From assembly GCA_001515265.1 (NCBI GenBank), contig LNDB01000004.1:62001-126000 (forward strand): a stretch of 64,000 bases of DNA, given 5' to 3'. Shown in pieces: positions 44,213 through 52,549 of the stretch. Each line of letters starts with the position of its first letter. Position 1 is the first letter of the stretch. Below the pieces are notes generated by a model, which was given only the letters and a program-made list of their open reading frames with translations, searched no databases and was not told the origin of the DNA. The translations under genes were made by a program, and so were the position numbers. This stretch comes from Candidatus Dichloromethanomonas elyunquensis. Lineage in GTDB: Bacteria; Bacillota; Desulfitobacteriia; Desulfitobacteriales; Syntrophobotulaceae.

Positions 44213-45166
44213 TTATGAGGCTCGATAACTATTTTCCGTGCTTGAATTTTTTCTTTGTCTTTTTTCAGACAAACTTAAAAATATTCCCGTCAGAACCAGA
44301 ATAATCCCAATCCAATGGTATAAATACAAACTCTCATTTAAGAGAACCACACCAAATAAGATGCCAAAAACCGGCGTAAGGTTAATAAAAATAGCCGCTT
44401 TTCCGCTGCCAATCTGATTAACTCCTCTTAAGTTTAAGAGGAATGCATTCCCTGTAACCATAAATCCCATATAGAATACAACGAGCCAATTCATCCAGGA
44501 AAGGTGCCAGCTGACGGTATTCAGCTCCCAGCCGGCATAAGGAATTAAGATGAGGGTACCGAAAATCAGGGAGTAGGCGGCGGTCACTAAAGGAGAGAAC
44601 TTTTTCATAACTCCCTGCCCTAAAATGTTGAATAAAGAAGATGACGTAATGTTAATGAGAAGAATAAAATCTCCGGCATTGACGTTGAGAGAAAGCAAGT
44701 AATTTAGGGATCCTCTCGTAAAAACCAGCAAAAGTCCTAAAAAAGAGACAATTATACCCAGTACTTGGCGGGATGACGGTTTCACCCGCCACCCTATAGC
44801 AAGCAGGGTGATGGTAATGGCCGGACCCGTTGCTAAGATGATCGAAGCGTTAGCAGCAGTACTGTATTTCATGCCCCAGACAAGTAATGTATACGGCAGA
44901 GACATTCCAAGAAAACCCAATAGGGCAAAATTAAATAATTCCCTACTGCTTGGTTTTCCTGTATCCAAAACTTGTCTCCAGGCAAAAGGAACAACTATGA
45001 TAAGACCTAGTAATCCTCGAATGAAGGAGAGCGATACAGTTGGTATCTGTGAGGAAATTACCCTTGCACTGATAATATTGCCTCCGTAAAGCATTGAAAC
45101 CAAAACTAATGTGAAATATGCCTGAATATTCAAATTTTTTTGCTCTTTTATTTTTTTCTTATGCAT
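44213..45166 (-). CDS. EamA/DMT family permease
   Basis: This 317-residue, 10-helix drug/metabolite transporter has two EamA repeats. The first repeat includes SMLYGGNIISARVISSQIP and SLSFIRGLLGLIIVVPF. The second includes ITSSSLFNILGQGVMKKFSP and LTPVFGILFGVVLLNESLYLYHWIG. The frame is open to 45205, but aaagga before ATG 45166 (MHKKKIKEQ) marks the start. Substrate unknown. Confidence 0.85.
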   Translation of the reverse strand: MHKKKIKEQKNLNIQAYFTLVLVSMLYGGNIISARVISSQIPTVSLSFIRGLLGLIIVVPFAWRQVLDTGKPSSRELFNFALLGFLGMSLPYTLLVWGMKYSTAANASIILATGPAITITLLAIGWRVKPSSRQVLGIIVSFLGLLLVFTRGSLNYLLSLNVNAGDFILLINITSSSLFNILGQGVMKKFSPLVTAAYSLIFGTLILIPYAGWELNTVSWHLSWMNWLVVFYMGFMVTGNAFLLNLRGVNQIGSGKAAIFINLTPVFGILFGVVLLNESLYLYHWIGIILVLTGIFLSLSEKRQRKNSSTENSYRAS

Positions 45167-45205
45167 CTTTATATCCTTTTCATTCATGCAACAGCATAAA
45201 GACAT

Positions 45206-45613
45206 TATAATCCTTACAATGGTTAAAGTAAAAAAGAAAGCCGCCCAACAAAATTGTTAAGCGACAATTTTACATTTTGAAGATTGAACTGCCAGGCATA
45301 ATTCTCAAGACCCCGGAAAATAAAACATTATTCCCTTCCTGCAGCTAATTGATAGATTCTTACAAAAAGTTATCCGGAGTTAAGAAAGATGTATGCCAGA
45401 CATACCTCCTTTCAATCTTCTTAACTAACAACTTCTTTTTCTGGTTATCGCGATTTGTCGCAGACAGTGACAACGCATTGTCATTCTAAACTCAGAAAAA
45501 GTCCATTGTTTATATCACTTTAATATTCTATGTAGTTTCGAAAATCCCTTGAAAGAATATTTTCTATTTATTTCTAAAAATGTCGATATTGAACAGCACA
45601 AGCAGCATTTGTT
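45206..45613. other. 408-base hairpin-rich gap after the cbi operon
   Basis: No gene found. Leftward from cbiO it holds two small hairpins, tgacaa-cgca-ttgtca (45468-45483) and gcga-tttg-tcgc (45450-45461). A larger 47-base hairpin at 45379-45425 follows; its 5-prime arm (minus strand) carries a perfect aaaggagg ribosome site but only a 7-codon frame follows. The aaaattgt/acaatttt stem at 45250-45271 may be the terminator of the operon. Confidence 0.4.
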
Positions 45614-46471
45614 CTAAAGCGTTGTTCTTTCATTCTTCCAGCCATTCAGCACCGTTCGTGCCTCAGATATGGTCATAGCCGTTTCCGCAAAGGCAAAATC
45701 GTCTTTCTTTGTCAGTATTTCCATCAAATGTCCAATCCTTGGAAGCCTCAAGTGAACACTTCGAATCGCTTCCCTTTCTGAGAAGACTTCTTTAGGGGTT
45801 CCCCCCAAGATGATCTCTCCTTGATCCATAACATAGGCAAAGTCGCAATAGAGTGGAACAATATCAATCTCATGGGTGGAAATGACAACAGACAAACCAA
45901 GTTCTTTTTGTGTTTCCTGTAGGAGTTTCATGATTTCACTGACTCCCATCGGGTCAAGTCCTGCCGTAGGCTCATCCAATACCAGCACCGCCGGTTCCAT
46001 AACCAGTACACCGGCAATGGCCACTCTTTTTTTCTGGCCGAAGCTAAGAGAGTGCGTCGCTTTATTTTTAAGGTGGGTGATTCTTGTCCGCTCCATCGCG
46101 GCATCCACTCTTCGGCGGATTTCCCTTTCCGGAAGTTTCATATTCACGGCCCCGAAGGAAATGTCTTGATAGACATTGGCAGAAAATAGCTGGCTGTCAG
46201 GATCTTGAAAAACAATACCTACTTTCCTGCGAAGCTCCTTCAGCCCTTTGCGGGAATAATCGAGCGGCTTTTCTTTAAATAATACCTGCCCCGAGGAGGG
46301 TTTTAAAATCCCGTTAAAGTTTAGAAACAGTGTGGATTTTCCGGCTCCGTTACCCCCCAATACCGCTGTGGTTTGTCCTCTCTTGATGCCCAGCGTTATC
46401 TCCTTTAAAGCTCTGGTCCCGTCGGCATAGGTGTAAGATAACGCTTGGGTTTCCAGAATGTAGTCCTTCAT
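45614..46471 (-). CDS. cbiO: Cobalt ECF transporter ATPase CbiO
   Basis: This is the energising ATPase of the CbiMNQO cobalt importer. The 285-residue ABC protein has Walker A VLGGNGAGKSTLFLNFNG, signature LSFGQKKRVAIAGVL, Walker B VLVLDEPTAGLDP and switch histidine STHEID. The frame is open to 46561 within cbiQ. ATG 46471 (MKDYILETQALSYTY) overlaps the cbiQ stop by one base (TGATG), the usual arrangement. It is the last gene of the operon. Confidence 0.95.
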   Translation of the reverse strand: MKDYILETQALSYTYADGTRALKEITLGIKRGQTTAVLGGNGAGKSTLFLNFNGILKPSSGQVLFKEKPLDYSRKGLKELRRKVGIVFQDPDSQLFSANVYQDISFGAVNMKLPEREIRRRVDAAMERTRITHLKNKATHSLSFGQKKRVAIAGVLVMEPAVLVLDEPTAGLDPMGVSEIMKLLQETQKELGLSVVISTHEIDIVPLYCDFAYVMDQGEIILGGTPKEVFSEREAIRSVHLRLPRIGHLMEILTKKDDFAFAETAMTISEARTVLNGWKNERTTL

Positions 46472-47262
46472 CAGAGCAACCCCCCTAAGTACTGTCTGGC
46501 CAGCAATACGGATACGATTAAAAAAGCATTCAACAATACTGCCGGCAAGAAACCCTTCCAAGAATAAGGAACTGCCTCTTCCAGTACTATAATATCTCCG
46601 TCATATCCTCTGGCTTCCATCGCCGTGTAAATTTGATCCGACCGTTTGTAGGCCCGGATGAAAAGAGTCGCGGCTAAGGCGCCCAAAGAATGATACCCTG
46701 CTTTCAGTCCGGAATAGCCTAAGCGGGAATTTTGCGCCGTAACCATTGTCTCCGTTGTTTCCGTCAATATAAAAATAAACCGGTAAATTAAACTCATCAA
46801 TTCCACCAGAAGTTTAGGACATTTTAGCTTCCGCAGCGCGGACAGGAGATCAACCATCGGCGTATTCAGAGACAGATAATATAAGCAGGATACTGCTCCC
46901 AACGCCCTGAAGAAAAGCCGTACAGCTGTCTCCATCCCCGCTTTGGAAAAGCCTAGAAAAGTACCGAACACTGGCACGGACAGAACAAACTGCTGGGGAT
47001 CATTGGAGATTTGAAAAGCTATCATCAATACTCCTAAGATTAAAAACGACATCGGGAGGAGCAGCAGTTTAAGAAAAAAGGGAAGGGGTATCCCGCCCTT
47101 CCTGACCGACACCCATGTCATGACCAATAAAATAACGAGCGAGGGCAGGATGGAGTTCGCCCAAAGGCAGACACACAGGGTTATGAAAGCAAAAGCAATT
47201 TTTTCTATGGAATTTTTTTGATGCAGTTTTGATGCGTAGGCATACTTGTCTATATTGATCAT
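46471..47262 (-). CDS. cbiQ: Cobalt ECF transporter transmembrane protein CbiQ
   Basis: This is the coupling membrane subunit (T component) of the cobalt importer. The 263-residue protein has about six hydrophobic segments and the coupling-helix motifs AQNSRLGYSG and TAMEARGYDG, the double ARG-type signatures that contact CbiO. The N-terminus MINIDKYAYASKLH is typical of CbiQ. It lies between cbiN and cbiO. Confidence 0.94.
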   Translation of the reverse strand: MINIDKYAYASKLHQKNSIEKIAFAFITLCVCLWANSILPSLVILLVMTWVSVRKGGIPLPFFLKLLLLPMSFLILGVLMIAFQISNDPQQFVLSVPVFGTFLGFSKAGMETAVRLFFRALGAVSCLYYLSLNTPMVDLLSALRKLKCPKLLVELMSLIYRFIFILTETTETMVTAQNSRLGYSGLKAGYHSLGALAATLFIRAYKRSDQIYTAMEARGYDGDIIVLEEAVPYSWKGFLPAVLLNAFLIVSVLLARQYLGGLL

Positions 47263-47285
47263 GCTTTTCCCCTTAAATAGTACAA

Positions 47286-47618
47286 CTAAGCTTTATTTCT
47301 GTTTTCTTCTCTTTTGCTGCGCCCTCTCAGGTACCCCAGCCCATAGAAGAGAATGCCGGAACCAAGCGCTGCTTGAAGAGTAAACAGCAAGCTTGCTATT
47401 TCTCCGCTGGGAGGCTCCCAAACGGAAGAAAACCAAGGTTTATAGCCTGGATCAATCGTAGAGATCGCATCTTTGGCCTGATCGTCCGATCCGCCGAATT
47501 CGGCATCTTTAGCCATAACCAGCGGTATAACGGCCAACAATACAACAATGACGATTAATATCAAGTTTGTGGCTATTCTATTTTTATTACCCAGCTTATG
47601 ATTATTACCAATACTCAT
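47286..47618 (-). CDS. cbiN: Cobalt transport auxiliary protein CbiN
   Basis: CbiN is a small two-helix protein that works with CbiM as the cobalt-binding unit. The 110-residue sequence has an N-terminal helix at about 17-35 and an extracytoplasmic [12 protein letters not shown] and [22 protein letters not shown] second helix near 75-95 follows. Its ATG overlaps the cbiM stop by four bases (47615-47618), indicating translational coupling. Confidence 0.94.
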   Translation of the reverse strand: MSIGNNHKLGNKNRIATNLILIVIVVLLAVIPLVMAKDAEFGGSDDQAKDAISTIDPGYKPWFSSVWEPPSGEIASLLFTLQAALGSGILFYGLGYLRGRSKREENRNKA

Positions 47619-48367
47619 CGCAAGGCCTCCTTGGAAAATATCTTTAAAGATTGGAACTCATCGTCTTTAAGGTAATTCATAATTGCATTGAAGATAATCA
47701 CGGTGAGGATCCCTTCACTGATGGCCAACGGAATTTGGGTTACAGCAAAAATGCTCATAAATTTAACCGTTGAAGCCATAACCCCTCCCGTCGGATCAGG
47801 AAAAGCAAAGGCCAATTGGAACGCCGTTGTAATATAAGTAGCCAAATCCCCCAATGCTGCGGCCAAAAATACTGCAAGCGACCGTGATCCTTTGGTCTTT
47901 AGCACAATGATATAAACCGCATAAGCAACAAACGGACCGACAACCGCCATTGAAAAAGTATTGGCTCCCAGGGTAGTAAGTCCTCCATGCGCAAGCAAAA
48001 TGGCTTGGAATAATAAGACTATAACGCCAAGAACACTCATAATCGCCGGACCGAATAATATTGCACCTAAACCTGTTCCGGTGGGATGCGAACAGCTTCC
48101 GGTAACAGAGGGTATTTTCAAAGAGGATAAAACAAAGACAAACGCTCCGGCCATCGCCAGCAGTAATTTCAGTTTCGGAAATTCTATTGTTATTTTGCGC
48201 AGGGAATACAAGCCGTAAGCTAAAAACGGGATTGTCAGAACACCCCAGGAAATACACCAGACGGGGGGCAAAAAGCCTTCCATAATATGCATGGCAAAAA
48301 CGTTTTTAGGCAATAAGACCAGCATCAGCGTAATGCTTGCGATCATCGGTATTCTTTTACTATTCAT
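47615..48367 (-). CDS. cbiM: Cobalt-specific ECF transporter S component CbiM
   Basis: CbiM binds Co2+ through its mature N-terminus. The 250-residue protein has a cleavable signal peptide ending in VFA, after which the mature chain starts [12 protein letters not shown]. That supplies the metal-binding N-terminal Met-His-x-Met group. [18 protein letters not shown] and [20 protein letters not shown] confirm the family. ATG 48367 follows an aaaggtga site; GTG 48376 is less likely. It follows cobK by 41 bases in the B12-regulated operon. Confidence 0.95.
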   Translation of the reverse strand: MNSKRIPMIASITLMLVLLPKNVFAMHIMEGFLPPVWCISWGVLTIPFLAYGLYSLRKITIEFPKLKLLLAMAGAFVFVLSSLKIPSVTGSCSHPTGTGLGAILFGPAIMSVLGVIVLLFQAILLAHGGLTTLGANTFSMAVVGPFVAYAVYIIVLKTKGSRSLAVFLAAALGDLATYITTAFQLAFAFPDPTGGVMASTVKFMSIFAVTQIPLAISEGILTVIIFNAIMNYLKDDEFQSLKIFSKEALR

Positions 48368-48408
48368 TAGCGTCACCTTTCTTTTCTATTTTATGCTTAA
48401 CGTAAGAT

Positions 48409-49134
48409 TCATGTTTTAGGAATATTCTTATCGATCCAGCTTATGAGTTCACTGACATTATTAATGGTCAACCCATAGCCAACTATATTTTTCCGTATCA
48501 GCAGAATTTCCAAACCCAGTTCTAAAGCAGCCGAGATTTTCGTATCCGTCCCCCCGGCAGGACCGCTGTCCTTTGTCAACACTATGTCCGCCCCATAAAA
48601 CTTGAACAGCGCTTTATTAATATCTTTGGAAAAAGGGCCTTGCATCGCCAGGATATCGCGAGGATGAAGACCTAAATCCTGACATTTCTGCACCAGATGC
48701 CCTTCTGGAAGAACCCGGACAATGAATCGGGCCATGCCGGCAAAGGAGCTATGCACAATGCTTTCCAATTGATAACTGCCGGTAGTAACGAAGACCTTAA
48801 CCTGCCGTTCTTTTTCTCTGTATAATGCACTAATACGCTCATTTAAACGATGCAATGCTTCTTCCCAACTATATGCCTGAGAAATTAAGGAACTTTTCGG
48901 AATATTCGTTTCCGGTCTTTCGAACCGGAGATAAGGAATACCGGTTTGTTCACAAAATTTACTAAGAGAGACAAATTTAACGCTGGAAGGATGGCTGAGA
49001 TCAAGAATAACGGAAGGGACTGACAGGTCATCTCTATCTGTCCACGTCGACATCCTGCGAAAGCGGATCGCCCTGTTTTGAAGGTATTCGCTAATCTCAC
49101 GGGCCGCAGGCGTTTCTCCCAGAAGAATAATCAT
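48409..49134 (-). CDS. cobK: Precorrin-6A / cobalt-precorrin-6A reductase
   Basis: CobK/CbiJ reduces the corrin precursor with NAD(P)H in cobalamin synthesis. The 241-residue protein has ILLGETPAAREI, ILDLSHPSSV, PYLRFERPE, FVTTGSYQLE, DILAMQGPFSKDIN and VLTKDSGPAGGTDTKISAA, the whole motif series of the family. The start is ATG 49134 with ggagg upstream; the frame is open to 49173. It is the first gene after the cobalamin riboswitch and terminator, ahead of the cobalt importer genes. Confidence 0.9.
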   Translation of the reverse strand: MIILLGETPAAREISEYLQNRAIRFRRMSTWTDRDDLSVPSVILDLSHPSSVKFVSLSKFCEQTGIPYLRFERPETNIPKSSLISQAYSWEEALHRLNERISALYREKERQVKVFVTTGSYQLESIVHSSFAGMARFIVRVLPEGHLVQKCQDLGLHPRDILAMQGPFSKDINKALFKFYGADIVLTKDSGPAGGTDTKISAALELGLEILLIRKNIVGYGLTINNVSELISWIDKNIPKT

Positions 49135-49177
49135 TTTTTCCTCCATAGCCGATAGACAAAATCCGGATAACAATAAA

Positions 49178-49197
49178 ACCCTTCACTATGGAAGGGT
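49178..49197 (-). terminator. Riboswitch expression-platform terminator
   Basis: Stem acccttc/gaagggt (49191-49197 with 49178-49184) followed leftward by TTTTATTG, about 40 bases before the cobK start and downstream of the cobalamin aptamer. It is placed to stop transcription when cobalamin is bound. Confidence 0.7.
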
Positions 49198-49289
49198 GGT
49201 AAAGAGTCTAACCAGTATCAGAAAACGGTAAGAATCCCGAAAGCACAGGGTATTCACCTCCCTAACACATCCCGTAGGTTGCCGTAGTT

Positions 49290-49445
49290 GTTGGCAAGAG
49301 CAGGTTTCCTGGCTCAAGATCTTTATCGGCTCACGTCTTCCCAGGCAAATCCCAGTGACATTTTGTGAATCGACTCCCTTGTACAGTGGCGGGCACCGCG
49401 TCAGCTTTAACTGACTTCCCTTTTCGATTTTTGCCCTCAGGCAAG
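49290..49445 (-). promoter_or_regulatory. Cobalamin riboswitch
   Basis: The minus strand shows the B12-box gagccaggaaacctgctc (around 49298-49317) and the upstream gcggtgcccgccactgta block (around 49385-49402). These match the conserved core of AdoCbl-type riboswitches (CCCGC-ACTGT and AGCCAGGAGACCTGC). A stem-forming tgcctgagggca begins the aptamer. It controls cobK-cbiMNQO, which is the expected repression of cobalt uptake and corrin synthesis by cobalamin. Confidence 0.92.
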
Positions 49446-49479
49446 AATCACTCATTACCGCATATGTAATTGTTACTTC

Positions 49480-49508
49480 ATTATATCATTAGTTTTAAAA
49501 TTTGTATA
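49480..49508 (-). promoter_or_regulatory. Promoter of the B12-regulated cobK-cbiMNQO operon
   Basis: On the minus strand perfect TATAAT (49480-49485) with TATACA (49503-49508) at 17-base spacing, about 35 bases before the aptamer. Confidence 0.5.
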
Positions 49509-49575
49509 GCATCCTAGACAAATATAATTACCAAATTTTTTTGTTATCTGAATAACTCTTTTATGCCACTAAAAC

Positions 49576-50523
49576 CTACTGTATCTCGTAAGATACCCCG
49601 CTGCACGATTCTTCCCAGGCAGATTTTATCCTCGGTAAGATATCTTCCCAGACGCGGGAAATTATCACAATTTTTGTCTCTTTTCCAACGGCATTGACAG
49701 GTTTTATTTCAACTTTGTCATTCACTCCATCCAGATAAAACCAGCCCTTCTCGGAAAAAATGAAACCTTTGATACGAAAACTGTCTTTTAACAGTGACCT
49801 GGCGAATTCCACTGCCTGCTCAGGATCTAAATTTTCTTTGGTAGTTACTACGTAATGAACGGGTCTTTTATAGGGTACTTTGACATTGCGCTCCACGTCC
49901 TGTCTGCCTTCTCTTGCCGTTAGGTCACGGTCAAGAATTCCCTCTACTTTGGTGAAACTAGTCTCGATAATGGGGACAGCGGGATTGAGTTCTTTAATCT
50001 TTTCCCGTACCTGATGTATTCTTTCTTGATCCGCCAAATCAACTTTATTAATGATCACATACTCGCTGTTGATAACCTGCTCTTCAACAGCGTTGACAAC
50101 GCCTACCAAATCCAGGAAATTCTCCGGATCAACCAATCCGATCATCCCGCGGTAATTGTAGCGTTGGCCCGTTAATGTATTCATTTCCTGCAATAGACTA
50201 TTTATAGGAGAAGGATTGGCCATGCCGGATGTTTCCACCAGAAGATATTTCAGAGGATATTGCGATAAATGAACCAAAGCGTCTACAAATTTTCCAGACA
50301 AACAACTGCAGAATATTTGCCCGTTGTTCAATTCCCGGATCTGAATTCCCTGGTTATGAATCAAAGGGGTATCGACGCTGACCTTTCCCCATTCATTAAT
50401 AATGACGCCGACCTTTTCATTCTTTTCGGCCAGACAGTCCAAAAGATTATTCATTAATGTCGTTTTACCCGACCCTAAAAATCCGGTAATAATGAACAGC
50501 TGAATAGGTTCTTTATCGGTCAT
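49576..50523 (-). CDS. CobW/P47K family GTPase (COG0523)
   Basis: This 315-residue G3E-family GTPase has Walker A FIITGFLGSGKTTLMNN, VGVIINEWG, LLVETSGMANP, NKVDLAD and a C-terminal CobW_C domain (HYVVTTKENLDPEQ, RIKGFIFSEKGWFYLDG). The metal motif CxCC is changed to CSCL (C72, C74). COG0523 proteins insert or chaperone metals, and some serve corrinoid enzymes. Its ATG directly follows the stop of the methyltransferase gene (TAAATG), so both are one operon, and this GTPase probably serves that enzyme. Confidence 0.88.
   Translation of the reverse strand: MTDKEPIQLFIITGFLGSGKTTLMNNLLDCLAEKNEKVGVIINEWGKVSVDTPLIHNQGIQIRELNNGQIFCSCLSGKFVDALVHLSQYPLKYLLVETSGMANPSPINSLLQEMNTLTGQRYNYRGMIGLVDPENFLDLVGVVNAVEEQVINSEYVIINKVDLADQERIHQVREKIKELNPAVPIIETSFTKVEGILDRDLTAREGRQDVERNVKVPYKRPVHYVVTTKENLDPEQAVEFARSLLKDSFRIKGFIFSEKGWFYLDGVNDKVEIKPVNAVGKETKIVIISRVWEDILPRIKSAWEESCSGVSYEIQ
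49747..49789. repeat. 43-bp repeat, copy A (inside cobW C-terminal coding region)
   Basis: This segment encodes the RIKGFIFSEKG region of the CobW protein on the minus strand. It matches 54302-54344 at 39 of 43 positions by eye, in the same orientation, 4.5 kb away. Confidence 0.75.
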
Positions 50524-51879
50524 TTACATCACGTCCTCTATCTCTTTGCGCAAATCGTCCAGGCTGGGAATAATGGATGAATATTTTAATTGTCCGTTAA
50601 CGTATAAACTCGGCAGCTGTTTTACTCCCATTTCCTTGGTGCGGGAAATATCCTCTAAATTGTTATACCGATATTCCACTACCTCAATTTTATCTCCAAA
50701 ATGTTTCTGTGCATCTTGCGCAACCGCCCACATATAGGTACAGGCGGCGCAGGCGGTGGGGTCCAGTAAAAAAGCCTCCACCAGAGGCTTTTTCAAATGC
50801 GCATAATCAGGAAGCTTAACTTCTACATTAATATCGCTTAATTCATAATTGACAACCATCTCACGGGCTTTTTCAGTCTGCAAAACTGCATGGGATACGG
50901 CAATGGTGTTCTCGATAGGTGTAGCAAAGGGCATGTCACAACCGGGAGCAATGATTACGTTTTTCGTGCACTTATCCAGGCTGTCAATTAAATCAATTGT
51001 AGCCTTTATATTATCCATTTGGTTGCCGAAAAGCATAACTGTGGTTAAAGGAATATTCCCCCCTATTACCACATTATATTTATCCGTAATCCTTTTCGCT
51101 TCGGCCATATTCACATTCTCATCAATGGAAATGGAATCCGGTCCGGCAAGACACATCAGTTCAAGAATGTGGGTGGCATTGCCGCAAATAAATAAGGAAG
51201 AAAAGGCGCCTTTTTCTCGTATATAATCAAATATTCTTTTATGAGGTCCACTTATATATTTTGAAAAATAAGCTGGGGAAACCTGTGATGCAACACTATC
51301 AACAGGGACAATAACATCTGCCCCCGCATCTAAATAGAACTGGGCCATTTGAAGAGAAATTTCCGTAGTATAAGCCATAATTTCCTTTACATATTCCGGA
51401 TTCTTTTTTAAATCTCGAAATAGCTGAGTGCCCCTTAAATGAGAAGCCAATGTAAAAGGCCCGCAAAAAAGGCCATAAAGGGCGGTCTTATCTCCTACGG
51501 CTTTTTTCATGCGCCGAGTAACATCCAACACAATTGGTATCCGGCCATCGTCTTTATTGATAATTTTTTTTGTCGAGATGACCTGGGTTTCCGCCAAAGG
51601 ATTATCTATCACGCAAGGCGGCCCATTTTTTGCCCATATTACTTTACATCCTAAAATTTCCGGTTCCAGCTGCAAGTCAAAAACGATTACCTGCCCGTCA
51701 GGATTATATACTTTATTGACTTCCATTAAGGATTCAAAGAGTTTATCTCCATCCTGGTATACTTCCGCAGCATTATATCCCTTTAGTGTTCCGGCATGTA
51801 CACCTGCAAACGGTATCCAGCCGGGACGGGGCACCTCTTCATGCTTGAAAATCTTATAGATTATTTCTTTTCCTGTCAT
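50524..51879 (-). CDS. Uroporphyrinogen decarboxylase-type methyltransferase fused to a thioredoxin-like domain
   Basis: Residues 1-350 form a URO-D/MtaA/CmuA-type barrel (IFKHEEVPRPGWIPFAGVHAG, YGLFCGPFTLASHLRG, AGADVIVPVDSVAS, SLFICGNATHILELM, IIAPGCDMPFATP). Enzymes of this group move methyl groups to or from corrinoid proteins with zinc-bound thiols. Of the usual H-x-C...C zinc ligands, C232 and C314 are present but the histidine is F230. Residues about 355-451 are a thioredoxin-like domain with CAAC (377-380) and a cis-proline loop KQLPSLYVNG. It is followed without a gap by a cobW gene and diverges from padR. The substrate is unknown. Confidence 0.82.
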   Translation of the reverse strand: MTGKEIIYKIFKHEEVPRPGWIPFAGVHAGTLKGYNAAEVYQDGDKLFESLMEVNKVYNPDGQVIVFDLQLEPEILGCKVIWAKNGPPCVIDNPLAETQVISTKKIINKDDGRIPIVLDVTRRMKKAVGDKTALYGLFCGPFTLASHLRGTQLFRDLKKNPEYVKEIMAYTTEISLQMAQFYLDAGADVIVPVDSVASQVSPAYFSKYISGPHKRIFDYIREKGAFSSLFICGNATHILELMCLAGPDSISIDENVNMAEAKRITDKYNVVIGGNIPLTTVMLFGNQMDNIKATIDLIDSLDKCTKNVIIAPGCDMPFATPIENTIAVSHAVLQTEKAREMVVNYELSDINVEVKLPDYAHLKKPLVEAFLLDPTACAACTYMWAVAQDAQKHFGDKIEVVEYRYNNLEDISRTKEMGVKQLPSLYVNGQLKYSSIIPSLDDLRKEIEDVM

Positions 51880-52135
51880 TATGTTAGTTCACTCCTTATT
51901 TTAGATTTACTTTCGCTACGGTTATATGAATCAATGGTATGGGTATAAAATAACTTATTATAAATCATAGGTTAATTTGATATATAATTCAAGCAATTTC
52001 TATCAAAAAATTTTTCCGAAAACACTGCTGTAATAATCAGAAGATGACGTGGCTATATCGATGCCAATATCTCTGGAAATGGAATCATTTGACTTCTCAT
52101 CCATACTAATTATAGAATAAAAAGAGGTGATGATA

Positions 52136-52528
52136 ATGTCTAATAATTGTGAAGGTCTAATAGAAGAAAAACTCAAATGCTCCTGCAGAGGTTATAACCT
52201 GGACAAGCTGCTGCAGCCAAGCATCTTAATTATTCTTGCAAAACAGAAATTGCATGGATACTTAATTGTTCAAGAACTTGAAAACAGGAATCTCTTACAC
52301 GGAGAAAAAGCAGACACAGCCGGTATTTACCGTACTTTAGCGACATTGGAAAACAAAGGGAGGGTTCAATTTGAATGGGATTTGCAAGGAACAGGACCTG
52401 CCAAGAAAACCTACAAAATAACTGAGTCTGGTCTGGAATGCCTATCCAATTGGATCCAAACTCTTCAGGATTATAGAAAAACAATTGATCTTATAATCGA
52501 AGAAGCGAAAACCACTTTTATAGAATAG
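52136..52528 (+). CDS. PadR family transcriptional regulator
   Basis: This 130-residue winged-helix protein has LLQPSILIILAKQKLHGYLIVQELENR, then DTAGIYRTLATLENKGRV (the recognition helix and wing) and a C-terminal dimer helix. Unusually it has an N-terminal extension with cysteines at 5, 15 and 17 (NNCEGLIEEKLKCSCRGYN), which could bind a metal or metalloid. ATG 52136 follows aaagagg; GTG 52127 and ATG 52130 are alternatives. It heads padR-aquaporin-cobW-like and diverges from the methyltransferase operon, so it probably controls both. Confidence 0.82.
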   Translation: MSNNCEGLIEEKLKCSCRGYNLDKLLQPSILIILAKQKLHGYLIVQELENRNLLHGEKADTAGIYRTLATLENKGRVQFEWDLQGTGPAKKTYKITESGLECLSNWIQTLQDYRKTIDLIIEEAKTTFIE

Positions 52529-52549
52529 AACAAAAAGGATATGATTGAC

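Noticed and set aside
45614-46561. Longer CbiO starting at 46561
   Set aside because: The extra 30 residues overlap cbiQ; the coupled ATG at 46471 gives the normal family N-terminus.
49186-49455. 89-codon open frame in the cobalamin leader
   Set aside because: It coincides with the riboswitch aptamer and terminator, whose conserved blocks explain the sequence.
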